Shown here: positions 10,545-19,214 of the stretch, one piece after another | How the letters are laid out: each line of letters opens with the position of its first letter | Numbering within the stretch: the stretch's first letter is position 1 | NCBI GenBank assembly: GCA_033558025.1 | Contig: JAUCEF010000048.1 | Location: 1 to 50,203, forward strand | From: Phytophthora sp. 'mugwort' | Lineage: Eukaryota; Oomycota; Peronosporomycetes; Peronosporales; Peronosporaceae | Length of the DNA: 50,203 bases | Reading direction: 5' to 3' | Translations under genes and position numbers: made by a program | Notes under the pieces: generated by a model | Told to the model about the DNA's origin: nothing | Seen by the model: the letters and a program-made list of their open reading frames with translations, nothing else | Databases searched by the model: none

Positions 10545-10616
10545 TGTGATTAATGGGATTTGAACCCATAATATTTACTTGGAAGATAAAGGATTTACCA
10601 ATTAATCTATAATCAC
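10545..10616 (-). tRNA. trnG: tRNA-Gly (UCC), left copy
   Basis: The acceptor GTGATTA pairs with TAATCAC. The anticodon stem is TTTAT/GTAAA with loop CTTCCAA, giving UCC. One of two Gly tRNAs in the window. Confidence 0.9.
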
Positions 10617-10677
10617 GTATATTTTTATTGTTTAAAAAATGTTTATTATTGTTTTAAAAAAGAAAAAGTGGAATAAA

Positions 10678-11208
10678 TTAATCCACTATTTCATAAGTAT
10701 CAGGATCTAATCGATCGATATCATCTATACGTTCACCTGTTTCAACATCTAAATAATGAAAATATCTATATAGATTCAGAGGATTTCCAGATCTTGTAAT
10801 TTTTCTTTTTGGTGGTTTTGGTAAAGAGTCACTATCTGAATCAAAATTTAAATCAGTTGAAAAATTACTAGGAAAATCGCTTGGGAAATTGTCGCTATCA
10901 AAAAAAAAAGCATCTAGAAATAAATAAAACAAAAAAGATAAAAAAAAAAAAACGAAAATAGTTGGCATATTATCGTCAATTCTTTTTAAAATACTTTTAG
11001 GTTTTTCTTCTTTTTTTAAAGCAGCTTCCTCAGCCTCAGTCTCTAAATCTATAAAATCTTCTAATAAAGTTATTTCAAGAGGTAAAAGAATTAAAATAAA
11101 TTTAAAAATATTTTGAAAAAATTTAGGATGTATTTTTAATATATCTTGTATAATTTTATATAGATTATAAGCAAAAAATATCCTTTTAATAATGTTAAAA
11201 AAAATCAT
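10678..11208 (-). CDS. unrecognised membrane protein with acidic tail, orf176, left copy
   Basis: I do not recognise this protein. The start is taken at the ATG at 11206-11208; the frame is open ten codons further to a TTG at 11238. The product has one or two hydrophobic stretches near the N-terminus (the clearer being FKFILILLPLEITLL, about 37-51), a charged loop rich in Glu and Lys (about 52-80), a strong Phe/Leu helix (IFVFFFLSFLFYLFLDAFFF, about 84-103), a Ser/Asp/Pro-rich linker and a charged C-terminal domain ending LDPDTYEIVD. It lies between trnG(gcc) and trnG(ucc). It is probably lineage specific. It resembles orf137 only in plan (membrane anchor plus charged domain). Confidence 0.6.
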   Translation of the reverse strand: MIFFNIIKRIFFAYNLYKIIQDILKIHPKFFQNIFKFILILLPLEITLLEDFIDLETEAEEAALKKEEKPKSILKRIDDNMPTIFVFFFLSFLFYLFLDAFFFDSDNFPSDFPSNFSTDLNFDSDSDSLPKPPKRKITRSGNPLNLYRYFHYLDVETGERIDDIDRLDPDTYEIVD

Positions 11209-11308
11209 AATTTTTATAAAGAAGTAAATAAATGTCAATACTAATATTATTCCCTAATTAAAAAATGGAAATACCAAATACTGCCTTTGGGTACATTTAT
11301 TTGAATTA

Positions 11309-11380
11309 AGCAAAAAAAGGGATTTGAACCCTCAACATTAACCTTGGCAAGGTTATACTCTACCATTGAGCTATTTTTGC
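11309..11380 (-). tRNA. trnG: tRNA-Gly (GCC), left copy
   Basis: The acceptor GCAAAAA pairs with TTTTTGC. The anticodon stem AACCT/AGGTT carries loop TGCCA with anticodon GCC. Just downstream of rpl5. Confidence 0.93.
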
Positions 11381-11393
11381 TAATAAATTATTT

Positions 11394-11921
11394 TTATAAT
11401 AAAAATAGTGAATTTAATAATAAAAATAATTCATAATGATTTTTTGCATTTGTATGAATAGAAACATCTATTGGAGGTATATCTTTGAATTTTAAAAATT
11501 CAGTTTTTAATTCAAAAAAATCTAAAATATTTCGAATTTGAAAATTTAAAATATTTTGATTTTTAAAATTAAAATTTATTTTAGTTAAATTTTGAAAAAG
11601 AAAAATCAAAATTTTTTCTAAAAAATTAAAAATATTTTTTTTTCTTAAAGTTATTTTACAACCTATAATTGAATTTTTTTTGATTTTTAAAAAAATATTA
11701 TTTTTTTTTGATTTTGTTATTATAGGTTTTTGATTTGTTATTAATTTTAAAAGTAAAATTATATTAATTAATTTTTTTTTTTCAATATTAGCGTTTTTAA
11801 AACCAATATTTAAACATATTTTACTTATTTTAGGTATTTCAAATATATTTTTAAAATTTAATTTTGTTAAAAGATCGTATATAGTAATATTTTGATAATG
11901 GATTTGTAAATTTTTTTTCAT
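11394..11921 (-). CDS. rpl5: ribosomal protein L5 (uL5m), left copy
   Basis: Large-subunit protein that in bacteria contacts 5S rRNA and the P-site tRNA. The 175-residue product matches the family in length and has ISKICLNIGFKNANIEKKKL (about 30-49), the LKLITNQKPIITKSKKNN segment and the C-terminal DIPPIDVSIHTNAK region. It follows rpl14 by six bases, the bacterial order. Confidence 0.9.
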   Translation of the reverse strand: MKKNLQIHYQNITIYDLLTKLNFKNIFEIPKISKICLNIGFKNANIEKKKLINIILLLKLITNQKPIITKSKKNNIFLKIKKNSIIGCKITLRKKNIFNFLEKILIFLFQNLTKINFNFKNQNILNFQIRNILDFFELKTEFLKFKDIPPIDVSIHTNAKNHYELFLLLNSLFLL

Positions 11922-11927
11922 ATATTT

Positions 11928-12299
11928 TTATAAAATATTTGAAGCTAATGCTAATATTTTGAAATTTTTTTTCTTCCGAAATTCAGAAGTAATCGGACCA
12001 AATATACGTGTTCCTAGGGGTTTATTTTGATTATTTAAAATAATTATACAATTTTTATCAAATTTTATTATATTACCTATTGTACTTTTTTTTTGATATG
12101 TTGTATGTATAATTAAAGCTTTAAATAAATCTCCTTTAATTATTTTAATTTTTTTTTTTTGATTTAAACGTAATTTTTTAGCAGAAATTAAAATTGTATC
12201 CCCAATTTTTCCAATTTTTTTTTTATAAATTTTTATACATTGTCCTATTTTAATACCACTATTATCATTTACTTTTAATTTAGTTTGAATTTGAATCAT
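11928..12299 (-). CDS. rpl14: ribosomal protein L14 (uL14m), left copy
   Basis: The 123-residue product has the L14 pattern: start MIQIQTKLKVNDNSGIKIGQ, central KGDLFKALIIHTTY, then DKNCIIILNNQNKPLGTRIF and GPITSEFRKK near the C-terminus. It is the first protein gene after the cluster of five tRNAs and precedes rpl5 in the bacterial spc-operon order. Confidence 0.95.
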   Translation of the reverse strand: MIQIQTKLKVNDNSGIKIGQCIKIYKKKIGKIGDTILISAKKLRLNQKKKIKIIKGDLFKALIIHTTYQKKSTIGNIIKFDKNCIIILNNQNKPLGTRIFGPITSEFRKKKNFKILALASNIL

Positions 12300-12321
12300 A
12301 AATTATATATTAATTTTAAAA

Positions 12322-12393
12322 TGATGAGAGTAGGATTTGAACCTACATCTTCAGATTATGAGCCTGATAAGTTACCTATTACTCTATCTCATC
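12322..12393 (-). tRNA. trnfM: tRNA-Met (CAU), probable initiator, left copy
   Basis: The acceptor GATGAGA pairs with TCTCATC. The anticodon arm TCAGG-CTCATAA-TCTGA followed by AGAT and the D arm with AGGTAA resemble bacterial initiator tRNA more than the other two CAU tRNAs in the window do. Assignment as initiator is by resemblance. Confidence 0.75.
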
Positions 12394-12411
12394 TTATATT
12401 TTCTTCCTTTT

Positions 12412-12486
12412 TCGGAAGAAAAGGATTTGAACCTTTGATCTTCTGTTCCCAAAACAGACGCATTAGCCAGACTATGCTACCTTCCG
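12412..12486 (-). tRNA. trnP: tRNA-Pro (UGG), left copy
   Basis: The acceptor CGGAAGG pairs with TCTTCCG including one G-U. The anticodon stem TCTGT/ACAGA holds loop TTTGGGA, so the anticodon is UGG. Confidence 0.92.
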
Positions 12487-12498
12487 TTTAAAGATAAT

Positions 12499-12570
12499 TA
12501 ATGATGGTAGGATTTGAACCTACAACATTAGGATTATGATTCCCACGCTCTACCATTAAACTACATCATC
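12499..12570 (-). tRNA. tRNA with CAU anticodon (Met or Ile), left copy
   Basis: The acceptor GATGATG pairs with CATCATT. The anticodon stem TGGGA/TCCTA has loop ATCATAA, giving CAU. Position 32 is A, which is unusual. It is one of three CAU tRNAs; which of this one and the one at 19905-19978 is elongator Met and which is lysidine-modified Ile cannot be settled by eye. Confidence 0.8.
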
Positions 12571-12594
12571 TTATTAATACTTTATTAATAAAAT

Positions 12595-12683
12595 AAGTCG
12601 AAGTGGGATTTGAACCCACGAGTTAATAAATTAACTGATAGTTTAGCAAACTACTGCCTTAAACCTGACTTGGCTATTCGACC
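12595..12683 (-). tRNA. trnS: tRNA-Ser (GCU), left copy
   Basis: Class II tRNA with a long variable arm. The acceptor GGTCGAA pairs with TTCGACT. The anticodon loop TTGCTAA gives GCU. Confidence 0.92.
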
Positions 12684-12695
12684 TAAAATATAAAA

Positions 12696-12767
12696 CTTCT
12701 TTGATAGGATTTGAACCTACAACCTAATGGTTAACAGCCATTTGCTCTACCGTTGAGCTACAAAGAA
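12696..12767 (-). tRNA. trnN: tRNA-Asn (GUU), left copy
   Basis: The acceptor TTCTTTG pairs with CAAAGAA. The anticodon stem AATGG/CCATT holds loop CTGTTAA, giving GUU. Just after the 3' end of rnl. Confidence 0.94.
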
Positions 12768-12799
12768 ATAATTATATTTTAATTTTTAAAACTTTTAGT

Positions 12800-13077
12800 A
12801 TTTTTAAGCTAAATATTTTACAATACTTATACTTAAAACCTATTAATGTAATCATCTTTTACAGTTTTTATATGAAAAATTTTTAAGAATGGTTTCTTAC
12901 TTAGATGCTTTCAGTAATTATCCAAAATAAATTTAGCTACTCGGCTATGCCTCTCAACAACCGATACACCAGAGATTTACCCTTCTCGGTCCTCTCGTAC
13001 TAGAGTTAGATTCTTGCATTTTTCAAAATATCTATAGAAGATAGGAACCAAACTGTCTCACGACGTTCTAAACCCAA

Positions 13078-13117
<40 letters not shown>

Positions 13118-13195
13118 AACCTTCTTCAGCTCCAGGATGTGATGAGTCGACATCGAGGTGCCAAACGACTCCGTCGATAGGAGCTCTTAGGAGTC

Positions 13196-13238
<43 letters not shown>

Positions 13239-13674
13239 AATCTTTCCACAAAGAATTATCGGATCACTATGACCGACTTTCGTCCCTGTTTGATATGTCT
13301 ATCTTACAGTCAAGCAAGCTTTTACCATTATGCTCTACAATTGATAATATTATCCAATTTGAGCTTACCTTTGTACACCTCCGTTACTCTTTAGGAGGTG
13401 ACCGCCCCAGTCAAACTACCAACCATACAATGTCTATTTAAAAAATATTAGTTATTTATTTTAATAAGAGTGGTATTTCAAGAATATCTATACAATTTAC
13501 TAGCGTAAAGGTTTAAAAGATTACCACTTATACTACACATATTAGATAAAATAACAATATAAAGATGTAGTAAAGGTTCACGGGGTCTTTCCGTCTAACT
13601 ATAGAAAATCCGCATCTTCACGGATAATTCAAATTCACTGAGTCTATATTGGAGACAGCGGGGATGTCGTTACA

Positions 13675-13731
<57 letters not shown>

Positions 13732-13789
13732 GAGTTACGGCCGCCGTTTACTGGGACTTCCATTTAATGCGCAAACATTTCCTTTTAAT

Positions 13790-13827
<38 letters not shown>

Positions 13828-15420
13828 GTTACCATTTAGCAGAGTCCTAAGTTTTTATTAAACAGTCGCAACCCCCTATTTTGTGACACCTAATTATTAA
13901 AAATAATTAGGTACTTTTTATCCCGAAGTTACAAAGTCATTTTGCCGAGTTCCTTCAATATAGTTCTCTCATTCACCTTAGTCTACTCGACCTATCCACC
14001 TGTGTCGGTTTAGGGTACGGTTTTTAATTAAAAAAGCTATTTCCTGAAAAATTAAAAATTTTTGTCACTTTTTTAAAAAAATTTAATTTAAAAATTATCC
14101 CATCAAAATCTGCTTTCGTCAAATCTTTCTTAGGGGCCGTTTCACTCTATGTAATACATCTTAACATAGAAACCCTTGGATTTACGGTGATAACGATTTA
14201 TATTCGTTATTTTTTGTTACTAATGCCAGCATTTTCTTTTCTGATATCTTCAACATATTTCACAATATATCTTTATTAACATACAGAATGTTCCGCTACC
14301 GTTTTATTAAAAATAAAACTTGCCGCTTCGGTAAATTTCTTAAGTCTCGATACATTTTAGGCGCAAAAAAACTAGACCAATGAGCTATTACGCTTTCTTT
14401 AAAGGATGGCTGCTTCCAAGCCTACCTATGGGTTGTAATCATTTTTTCACTTCCTTTTTCACTTAGAATATTATTTAGAGACCTTAGCGATCAATCTGGG
14501 CTGTTTCCCTTTTGACAAAAGACCTTAGCGCCTAATGTCTGTCTATTTAAATTACTTTTTTTTGTATTCGGAGTTTCCAAGAATTCAGTAAGTTTTTACA
14601 CCCCCTAGCTCAATGAGTGCTCTACCCCAAAAAAAGATTTTAAATGCTCTACTTCAATAGATTTCGCGGAAAACCAGCTATCTCTGAGTTTGATTAGCCT
14701 TTCACTCCTAACCACAAATCATCTCCATATTTTGCCACATATGTGAGTTCGATCCTTCAAATAGTTTTACCTATTTTTCAATCTGTTCATGGTTAGATCA
14801 CTCAGTTTCGGGTCTTATTTATATAACTAAAAAGCTTTTTAAAACTTGATTTATCTACGCCTACTTTATTAAATTAAGCTTGCTATAAAAATAAACTTGC
14901 TGGCCCATTATGCAAAAGGTACACTGTTACTTTTTAAAAAAGTTTCAATTGATTGTTAACATTAAGTTTCAGAATTATTTCAAACTCAAAAGTTCTTTTT
15001 CACCTTTCCTTTACAGTACTTGTCCACTATCGATCATTAATTTTTAAAAGGTTTTGAGGGTGGTTCCCCAATATTCAAAAAGGCTTACACATAACCCTTT
15101 TTACTATTATAAAAACAATTATTATTCTACAGGACTTTCACCTTTTTAAGTAAATTTTTCAAAATTTTTCAAATATTTTTTTATTTTTATAAACCTAATT
15201 TCCATTTTCACTCGTCATTACTAACGGAATCTCGTTTGATTTTTTTAACAGTTACTTAGATATTTCAATTCACTGTTTTTAAAATTTTCACAAAAAAAAA
15301 GTTTTCTTTAGGAAATTTTTATTTCAAAATAAAATATTATTTAATAAAACTTTTCGCATTTTTTACGTCCTAAAAATCAAATTAATGCCAAGGCATCCAC
15401 TTAATGCTTTTATTATTATT
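12800..15420 (-). rRNA. rnl: large subunit ribosomal RNA, left copy
   Basis: Clear LSU rRNA on the minus strand, about 2.6 kb, ends estimated. The sarcin-ricin loop AGTACGAGAGGACC lies near 12988-13001, the peptidyl-transferase strand GGATAACAGGCTGAT near 13198-13212, and the conserved ACGGAAAGACCCCGTGAACC near 13577-13596. The 5' part has AAGTGGATGCCTTGGCATTA. No intron interrupts these cores. Confidence 0.95.
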
Positions 15421-15451
15421 TATACTTAAACCATATAAATGGTTTAAATTT

Positions 15452-16204
15452 TTATTTTTTTTTCAAATATTCATTAATTAATTTTAAATTTAAATGAAAA
15501 GGATATAAAATTGTTTTATAAGAAGGTTCTTTAAAAAACATACCTGTTTTTATTTTTTTATTTCTATGTAAATAAGAAGTTATTAAAGGTTTTGATGGTT
15601 TTTTTTCACCTAAAATATAATAAATATTATTTTTATAAGAATATTTGTTATTTTTTTGATAAGGATATTTATTATAACGTTTATAAGAAGAAGAATATTT
15701 ATTCTTTTCTTGATTAAAATGCTGTTTATAAAATTTTTTATCTCCTTTCAAACTATTATTTTTTTGAAAATTTCTAGTTCTTTGAAAACCTTCATTTTTT
15801 TGAAAATTTCTATTTTTTTGAAAACCTTCATTTTTTTGAAAATTTCTATTTTTTTGAAAATTTCTATTTTTTTGAAAACCTTCATTTTTTTGAAAATTTC
15901 TATTTTTTTGAAAACCTTCATTTTTTTGAAAATTTCTATTTTTTTGAAAACCTTCATTTTTTTGAAAATTTCTAGTTCTTTGAAAACCTTCATTTTTTTG
16001 AAAATTTCTAGTTCTTTGAAAATCTTCGTTTTTTTGAAAATTTCTAGTTCTTTGAAAATCTTCGTTTTTTTGAGAATTTTTATTTTTTTGAAAATTTCTA
16101 TTTTTTTGAAAACCTTCGTTTTTTTGAGAATTTCTATTTTTTTGAAAACCCTCGTTTTTTTGAGAATTTTTATTTCTTTGAAAATTTTTATTATCCTTTT
16201 GCAT
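15452..16204 (-). CDS. FQKN-hexapeptide repeat protein, orf250; tail resembles Rps4 C-terminus, left copy
   Basis: The ORF starts two bases after the rps4 stop. Residues 8-151 are 24 hexapeptides of the type FQKN(E/R)(G/N), mostly in 12-residue pairs such as NFQKNEGFQKNR, encoded by an 18/36-base DNA repeat. After a basic linker comes a non-repeat tail (about 196-250) with SYLHRNKKIKTGMFFKEPSY and PFHLNLKLINEYLKKK. That tail recalls the end of long mitochondrial Rps4 proteins, where a PSYL-x-NYKT motif precedes PF-x-x-N-x-x-L-x-x-EYY. The rps4 just upstream is short (153 residues) and lacks such a tail. I infer that this is the split-off, repeat-expanded C-terminal part of rps4, but an unrelated ORF is possible. 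The frame is intact in both arms. Confidence 0.6.
   Translation of the reverse strand: MQKDNKNFQRNKNSQKNEGFQKNRNSQKNEGFQKNRNFQKNKNSQKNEDFQRTRNFQKNEDFQRTRNFQKNEGFQRTRNFQKNEGFQKNRNFQKNEGFQKNRNFQKNEGFQKNRNFQKNRNFQKNEGFQKNRNFQKNEGFQRTRNFQKNNSLKGDKKFYKQHFNQEKNKYSSSYKRYNKYPYQKNNKYSYKNNIYYILGEKKPSKPLITSYLHRNKKIKTGMFFKEPSYKTILYPFHLNLKLINEYLKKK
15739..16183. repeat. 18/36-base coding minisatellite inside orf250, left copy
   Basis: Twenty-four near-identical 18-base units lie in tandem, alternating so that a 36-base period is visible. The unit has no stop codon in several frames, which is why long open frames appear on both strands here. Variation between units is concentrated in a few codons (K/R, N/T, E/R, G/N/D). 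Confidence 0.9.
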
Positions 16205-16206
16205 AT

Positions 16207-16668
16207 TTATTTAATAATATGAATAATATCACCTTTATGTAATATAAAATTAGATTTACTTATAATTTTATTATTAACCTTAATTTTTTTATGATTAATT
16301 AATTGTTTTGCTTGAAAAATAGTTTTAACTAATTTTAATCTTACAAGATTTATATCTAAGCGACTTTCTAATAAAATTACAAATTTTTTAAAGATATTTA
16401 TTTTATTATCTTTTTTTAATAATTTTTGAAATAAATTTTTTAATTGATATTCATGAATACATCCATAAAAATTCCGAAATTGTTGTTTTTCAAATAATCT
16501 TTTTTGAAAAAATTTTTTACGTTTTTCAGGTTTTATTTCTTTTCGATATCTTAATTTTTTTTTAAATAAATTCCATTTTTTTGATTTTAATTTTAATAAG
16601 TTTAAATTTTTATGTATGTTCCTATTATTTTGAAAACATATTTTATTTCTCGGTCTTAATTTATTCAT
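16207..16668 (-). CDS. rps4: ribosomal protein S4 (uS4m), short form, left copy
   Basis: Small-subunit assembly protein. The 153-residue product starts MNKLRPRNKICFQNNRNIHK, has the basic region with FQKRLFEKQQFRNFYGCIHE (about 56-75), and ends with an S4 RNA-binding domain: LLESRLDINLVRLKLVKTIF, QAKQLINHKKIKVNNKII and KGDIIHIIK. It stops right after the S4 domain, whereas many mitochondrial and bacterial Rps4 continue further. The next ORF begins two bases later. Confidence 0.9.
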   Translation of the reverse strand: MNKLRPRNKICFQNNRNIHKNLNLLKLKSKKWNLFKKKLRYRKEIKPEKRKKFFQKRLFEKQQFRNFYGCIHEYQLKNLFQKLLKKDNKINIFKKFVILLESRLDINLVRLKLVKTIFQAKQLINHKKIKVNNKIISKSNFILHKGDIIHIIK

Positions 16669-16676
16669 CTTATTTA

Positions 16677-17270
16677 TTAAAATATTTTACGTAATAAATA
16701 CATTAAAGTATATATTGATTGAATATTTTTAGAATTCATTACTACAGGATAATTAATATTTTGTATAGTTTGACTTGTATTTACTAATGAAATAGTAGGA
16801 ATTTTTAAAACAGAAAGTTCTTGATTTAAAAAAGTATCTTTTACAGAACTTTTTATAACTAAAATTAATTTAATTTCATTTTCTTTTAATAAATAATTAA
16901 TTATCTTATTAAATGTTGTATTCATAATTTTATTAGTAATTAAACCATTTACCCATTCTTTTGTAAAAAAAATGATATTTGGATTTTTTTTTATAAAAGA
17001 TGTAGTTAATAAAAATTTAATTTCATTATCATTCCCTATTATTAAAATTTTTTCATTTTTTTTTAATATAATTTTAGTTAAATTAAATATACGTTTTAAA
17101 AAAAATGAAACATTTTTTAAATTAATTATAGTATAATCATGTCTACTTCCAAATATAAAAGATAATAATTCTTTATTTGTATCTATTAAAGATTCTCCAT
17201 ACATATTTTTTGATTTAAATAATAAATTTAATAAAATATTATTATGTTTTTTTTTTTTTTTTTGTATCAT
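16677..17270 (-). CDS. rps2: ribosomal protein S2 (uS2m), left copy
   Basis: The 197-residue product has the S2 landmarks: the YGSR-type segment FIFGSRHDYTIINLKN, FTKEWVNGLITN (about 101-112) and the C-terminal LSVLKIPTISLVNTSQTIQN with INYPVVMNSKN (about 151-182). It belongs to the run rps14-rps8-rpl6-rps2-rps4. It is intact in both arms. Confidence 0.92.
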   Translation of the reverse strand: MIQKKKKKHNNILLNLLFKSKNMYGESLIDTNKELLSFIFGSRHDYTIINLKNVSFFLKRIFNLTKIILKKNEKILIIGNDNEIKFLLTTSFIKKNPNIIFFTKEWVNGLITNKIMNTTFNKIINYLLKENEIKLILVIKSSVKDTFLNQELSVLKIPTISLVNTSQTIQNINYPVVMNSKNIQSIYTLMYLLRKIF

Positions 17271-17276
17271 ATTTAA

Positions 17277-17882
17277 TTATTTTTTACTTTTTTTTCCCTC
17301 TTTTTGTAAAATTTTTTCATTTTTTAATAATAAACCTTTTCCTTTATATGGTTCAGGTTTTTTATGATTTTTAATATAATGTACAAATTGATGTAAAAAA
17401 ATATAATCGATACTACTAAAAATTAAAGTATTTGTTTGATTAATAATTTCAATATTTAATGGAATTGGAATTCTAATATTATGACTAAAACCTAATTTTA
17501 AAATTAAAGTATTATTTTCAATAAAAGCTTTAAAACCTATACCTTTTAATATTAAATTAATTTTAAAACCTTGTAAAACACCTTTTATTTTTATTTTTAT
17601 TAATTTATTGTATAAATTTAAAATACTTTTTTTTTTTTTATTTTTATTAACAATAATTAATAATTTATTTTTTTTTATAAAAAAATATAAATCATTAATT
17701 ATTGTTAAAGATAATAAACCTAAAGATGTTTCAAAAAAAATTATTTTATTATTACTATAAATTTTTAAATCTGTTGGAAAAATAAAAGTTTTATCAATAA
17801 AAAATAAATTAATATTTCCTAAAGAACTTTTAAAAAAATTTTTATTTTTTAATTTAACATTTTTTTTTATTATTTTTATCAT
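17277..17882 (-). CDS. rpl6: ribosomal protein L6 (uL6m), left copy
   Basis: The 201-residue product shows the L6 core: LKGIGFKAFIENNTLILKLG (about 111-130), SHNIRIPIPLNIEII, and the C-terminal signature KKPEPYKGKGLL. It follows rps8 by six bases. Confidence 0.93.
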   Translation of the reverse strand: MIKIIKKNVKLKNKNFFKSSLGNINLFFIDKTFIFPTDLKIYSNNKIIFFETSLGLLSLTIINDLYFFIKKNKLLIIVNKNKKKKSILNLYNKLIKIKIKGVLQGFKINLILKGIGFKAFIENNTLILKLGFSHNIRIPIPLNIEIINQTNTLIFSSIDYIFLHQFVHYIKNHKKPEPYKGKGLLLKNEKILQKEGKKSKK

Positions 17883-17888
17883 AATTTT

Positions 17889-18269
17889 TTAAATAATTTT
17901 ACAAATCAATTCACCACCAACATTTAATTTTTTAGCTTGTAAATCTGTTAAAATACCAATAGATGTTGAAAGAATATAAAATCCTGTTTTTTTTTTATAT
18001 AAATCCTTATTAGCAATATATAAACGTTTTCCCGGTTTTGATAAACGTTTTATTTCAGTAATAACTGCTTTATTTTTTCTATATTTTAAATAAATCTCTA
18101 ATTGATTTTTGGAATTTATCTTATAACTTTTTATAAAACCTTCTTTAATTAAGATATTTAAAATATTTATACTTTGTTTTGATTTTTGTTGTACTATTTT
18201 TGATTTTTTTACTAAATAACCATTTTTTATTTTTGAAAATAAATTGGAAAGAGTATCTGTTATAATCAT
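17889..18269 (-). CDS. rps8: ribosomal protein S8 (uS8m), left copy
   Basis: The 126-residue product has the S8 plan: MIITDTLSNLFSKIKNGYLV at the N-terminus, ILNILIKEGFIKSYKI, SKPGKRLYIANKDL and the C-terminal STSIGILTDLQAKKLNVGGE. It follows rps14 by seven bases in the spc-operon order. Confidence 0.95.
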   Translation of the reverse strand: MIITDTLSNLFSKIKNGYLVKKSKIVQQKSKQSINILNILIKEGFIKSYKINSKNQLEIYLKYRKNKAVITEIKRLSKPGKRLYIANKDLYKKKTGFYILSTSIGILTDLQAKKLNVGGELICKII

Positions 18270-18276
18270 AATTAAA

Positions 18277-18576
18277 TTACCAACTATATTTAGAAATACC
18301 GGGTAAAAACCCTTTTGATGCTAATTTACGTAATTGGATTCTGGATATTTTAAATAAACGATAAATACTTTTAGAACGTCCAGTTAAAACACACACATTT
18401 TTAATTCTAGTAATTGATGAATTTTGATGGAAAAAAAACCACTTTTGTTGTAATTTCCATCTTAAATTTTTTTCAATATTTAAATTTTTTGAAAGAATTT
18501 TTAAAGTTAATCTATTTTTTTCAAAATTTTTAAATAAATTACGTTGTTTAATATTTTTTTTAATTTTTTTTTGCAT
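18277..18576 (-). CDS. rps14: ribosomal protein S14 (uS14m), left copy
   Basis: The 99-residue product starts MQKKIKKNIKQRNLFKNFEK and ends with the S14 signature CVLTGRSKSIYRLFKISRIQ and RKLASKGFLPGISKYSW. The start at 18576 is chosen because the frame upstream of it runs through trnA. No zinc-binding CxxC is seen. Confidence 0.96.
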   Translation of the reverse strand: MQKKIKKNIKQRNLFKNFEKNRLTLKILSKNLNIEKNLRWKLQQKWFFFHQNSSITRIKNVCVLTGRSKSIYRLFKISRIQLRKLASKGFLPGISKYSW

Positions 18577-18602
18577 AAAATTATATTTAAGAAAGATAAA
18601 TA

Positions 18603-18675
18603 TGGAGATAATCGGATTCGAACCGATAACATTATATTTGCAAAACATACTTTCTACCAGTTGAAATATATCCCC
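18603..18675 (-). tRNA. trnA: tRNA-Ala (UGC), left copy
   Basis: The acceptor GGGGATA pairs with TATCTCC. The anticodon stem TATGT/ATATA has loop TTTGCAA, giving UGC. Confidence 0.88.
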
Positions 18676-18677
18676 AA

Positions 18678-18750
18678 TAAGTGTATTGGGATTTGAACCC
18701 AAGACCATCAGATTAAAAGTCCGGTGCTCTACCAGCTGAGCTATACACTT
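18678..18750 (-). tRNA. trnK: tRNA-Lys (UUU), left copy
   Basis: The acceptor AAGTGTA pairs with TACACTT. The anticodon loop CTTTTAA gives UUU. Two bases separate it from trnA. Confidence 0.94.
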
Positions 18751-18760
18751 ATTTAAAAAA

Positions 18761-19153
18761 TTAATTAATTCTTATAAAAATTTTATTTAATAATAAAAAT
18801 TTTTTATTTAAAATATAATTAATTTTTTGTTTTAATATTTTATTAAAAATTGAAGTTTTTTGTATTTTAATATTTTGATTTTTTTTATAAATAGATAATT
18901 TTTTTGTTATAAATAACTCAAAATTAAAACAAAAAGTTTTATAAGAATTATTAAAAAAATAAATAATATTATTTTTTTCAAAATTAATTTGATTTTTTTT
19001 TTTATTATCAAAAATTATTTTTTTTTTTCTAAATTTTAAATTATAACAAATTTTAGGTAAAAAAAAATAAGTAATAAAAAAATAAAAATTAAAAAAAAAA
19101 AATAAAAACCAAGAAACTTGATTAAAAAATGAAAATTGATCGAATTGTGGCAT
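18761..19153 (-). CDS. atp8: ATP synthase F0 subunit 8, left copy
   Basis: Small F0 stator protein. The start MPQFDQFSFFNQVSWFLFFF is diagnostic. One membrane helix (about 13-32) is followed by a long basic, Asn/Lys-rich tail; total 130 residues, as in other stramenopile Atp8. It lies between orf222 and trnK. Confidence 0.92.
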   Translation of the reverse strand: MPQFDQFSFFNQVSWFLFFFFNFYFFITYFFLPKICYNLKFRKKKIIFDNKKKNQINFEKNNIIYFFNNSYKTFCFNFELFITKKLSIYKKNQNIKIQKTSIFNKILKQKINYILNKKFLLLNKIFIRIN

Positions 19154-19214
19154 AATTTTATAATAAATTTTTATTTCTTCAACATATATTTTTCTTGAAA
19201 GAACACTTTTATTT

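Noticed and set aside
12285..12491. 68-codon frame on + (and its mirror 43139-43345)
   Set aside because: It runs through the antisense of trnfM and trnP; the 'protein' is translated tRNA.
15739..16183. Possible CRISPR-like array
   Set aside because: The units are contiguous with no unique spacers, are in frame and sit within a coding region; mitochondrial context as well.
15656..16222. 188-codon open frame on + across the orf250 repeats (and its mirror at 39413-39979), plus an 81-codon frame on -
   Set aside because: They follow from a stop-free 18-base repeat read in other frames; the products are simple repeats of FLKIS/FLKT and KKMKVFKK type without a unique domain, whereas the orf250 frame has a unique tail and sits in register after rps4.
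18577..18708. Longer N-terminus for rps14 (start at 18708)
   Set aside because: The extension translates trnA and spacer; the family N-terminus begins at the ATG at 18576.
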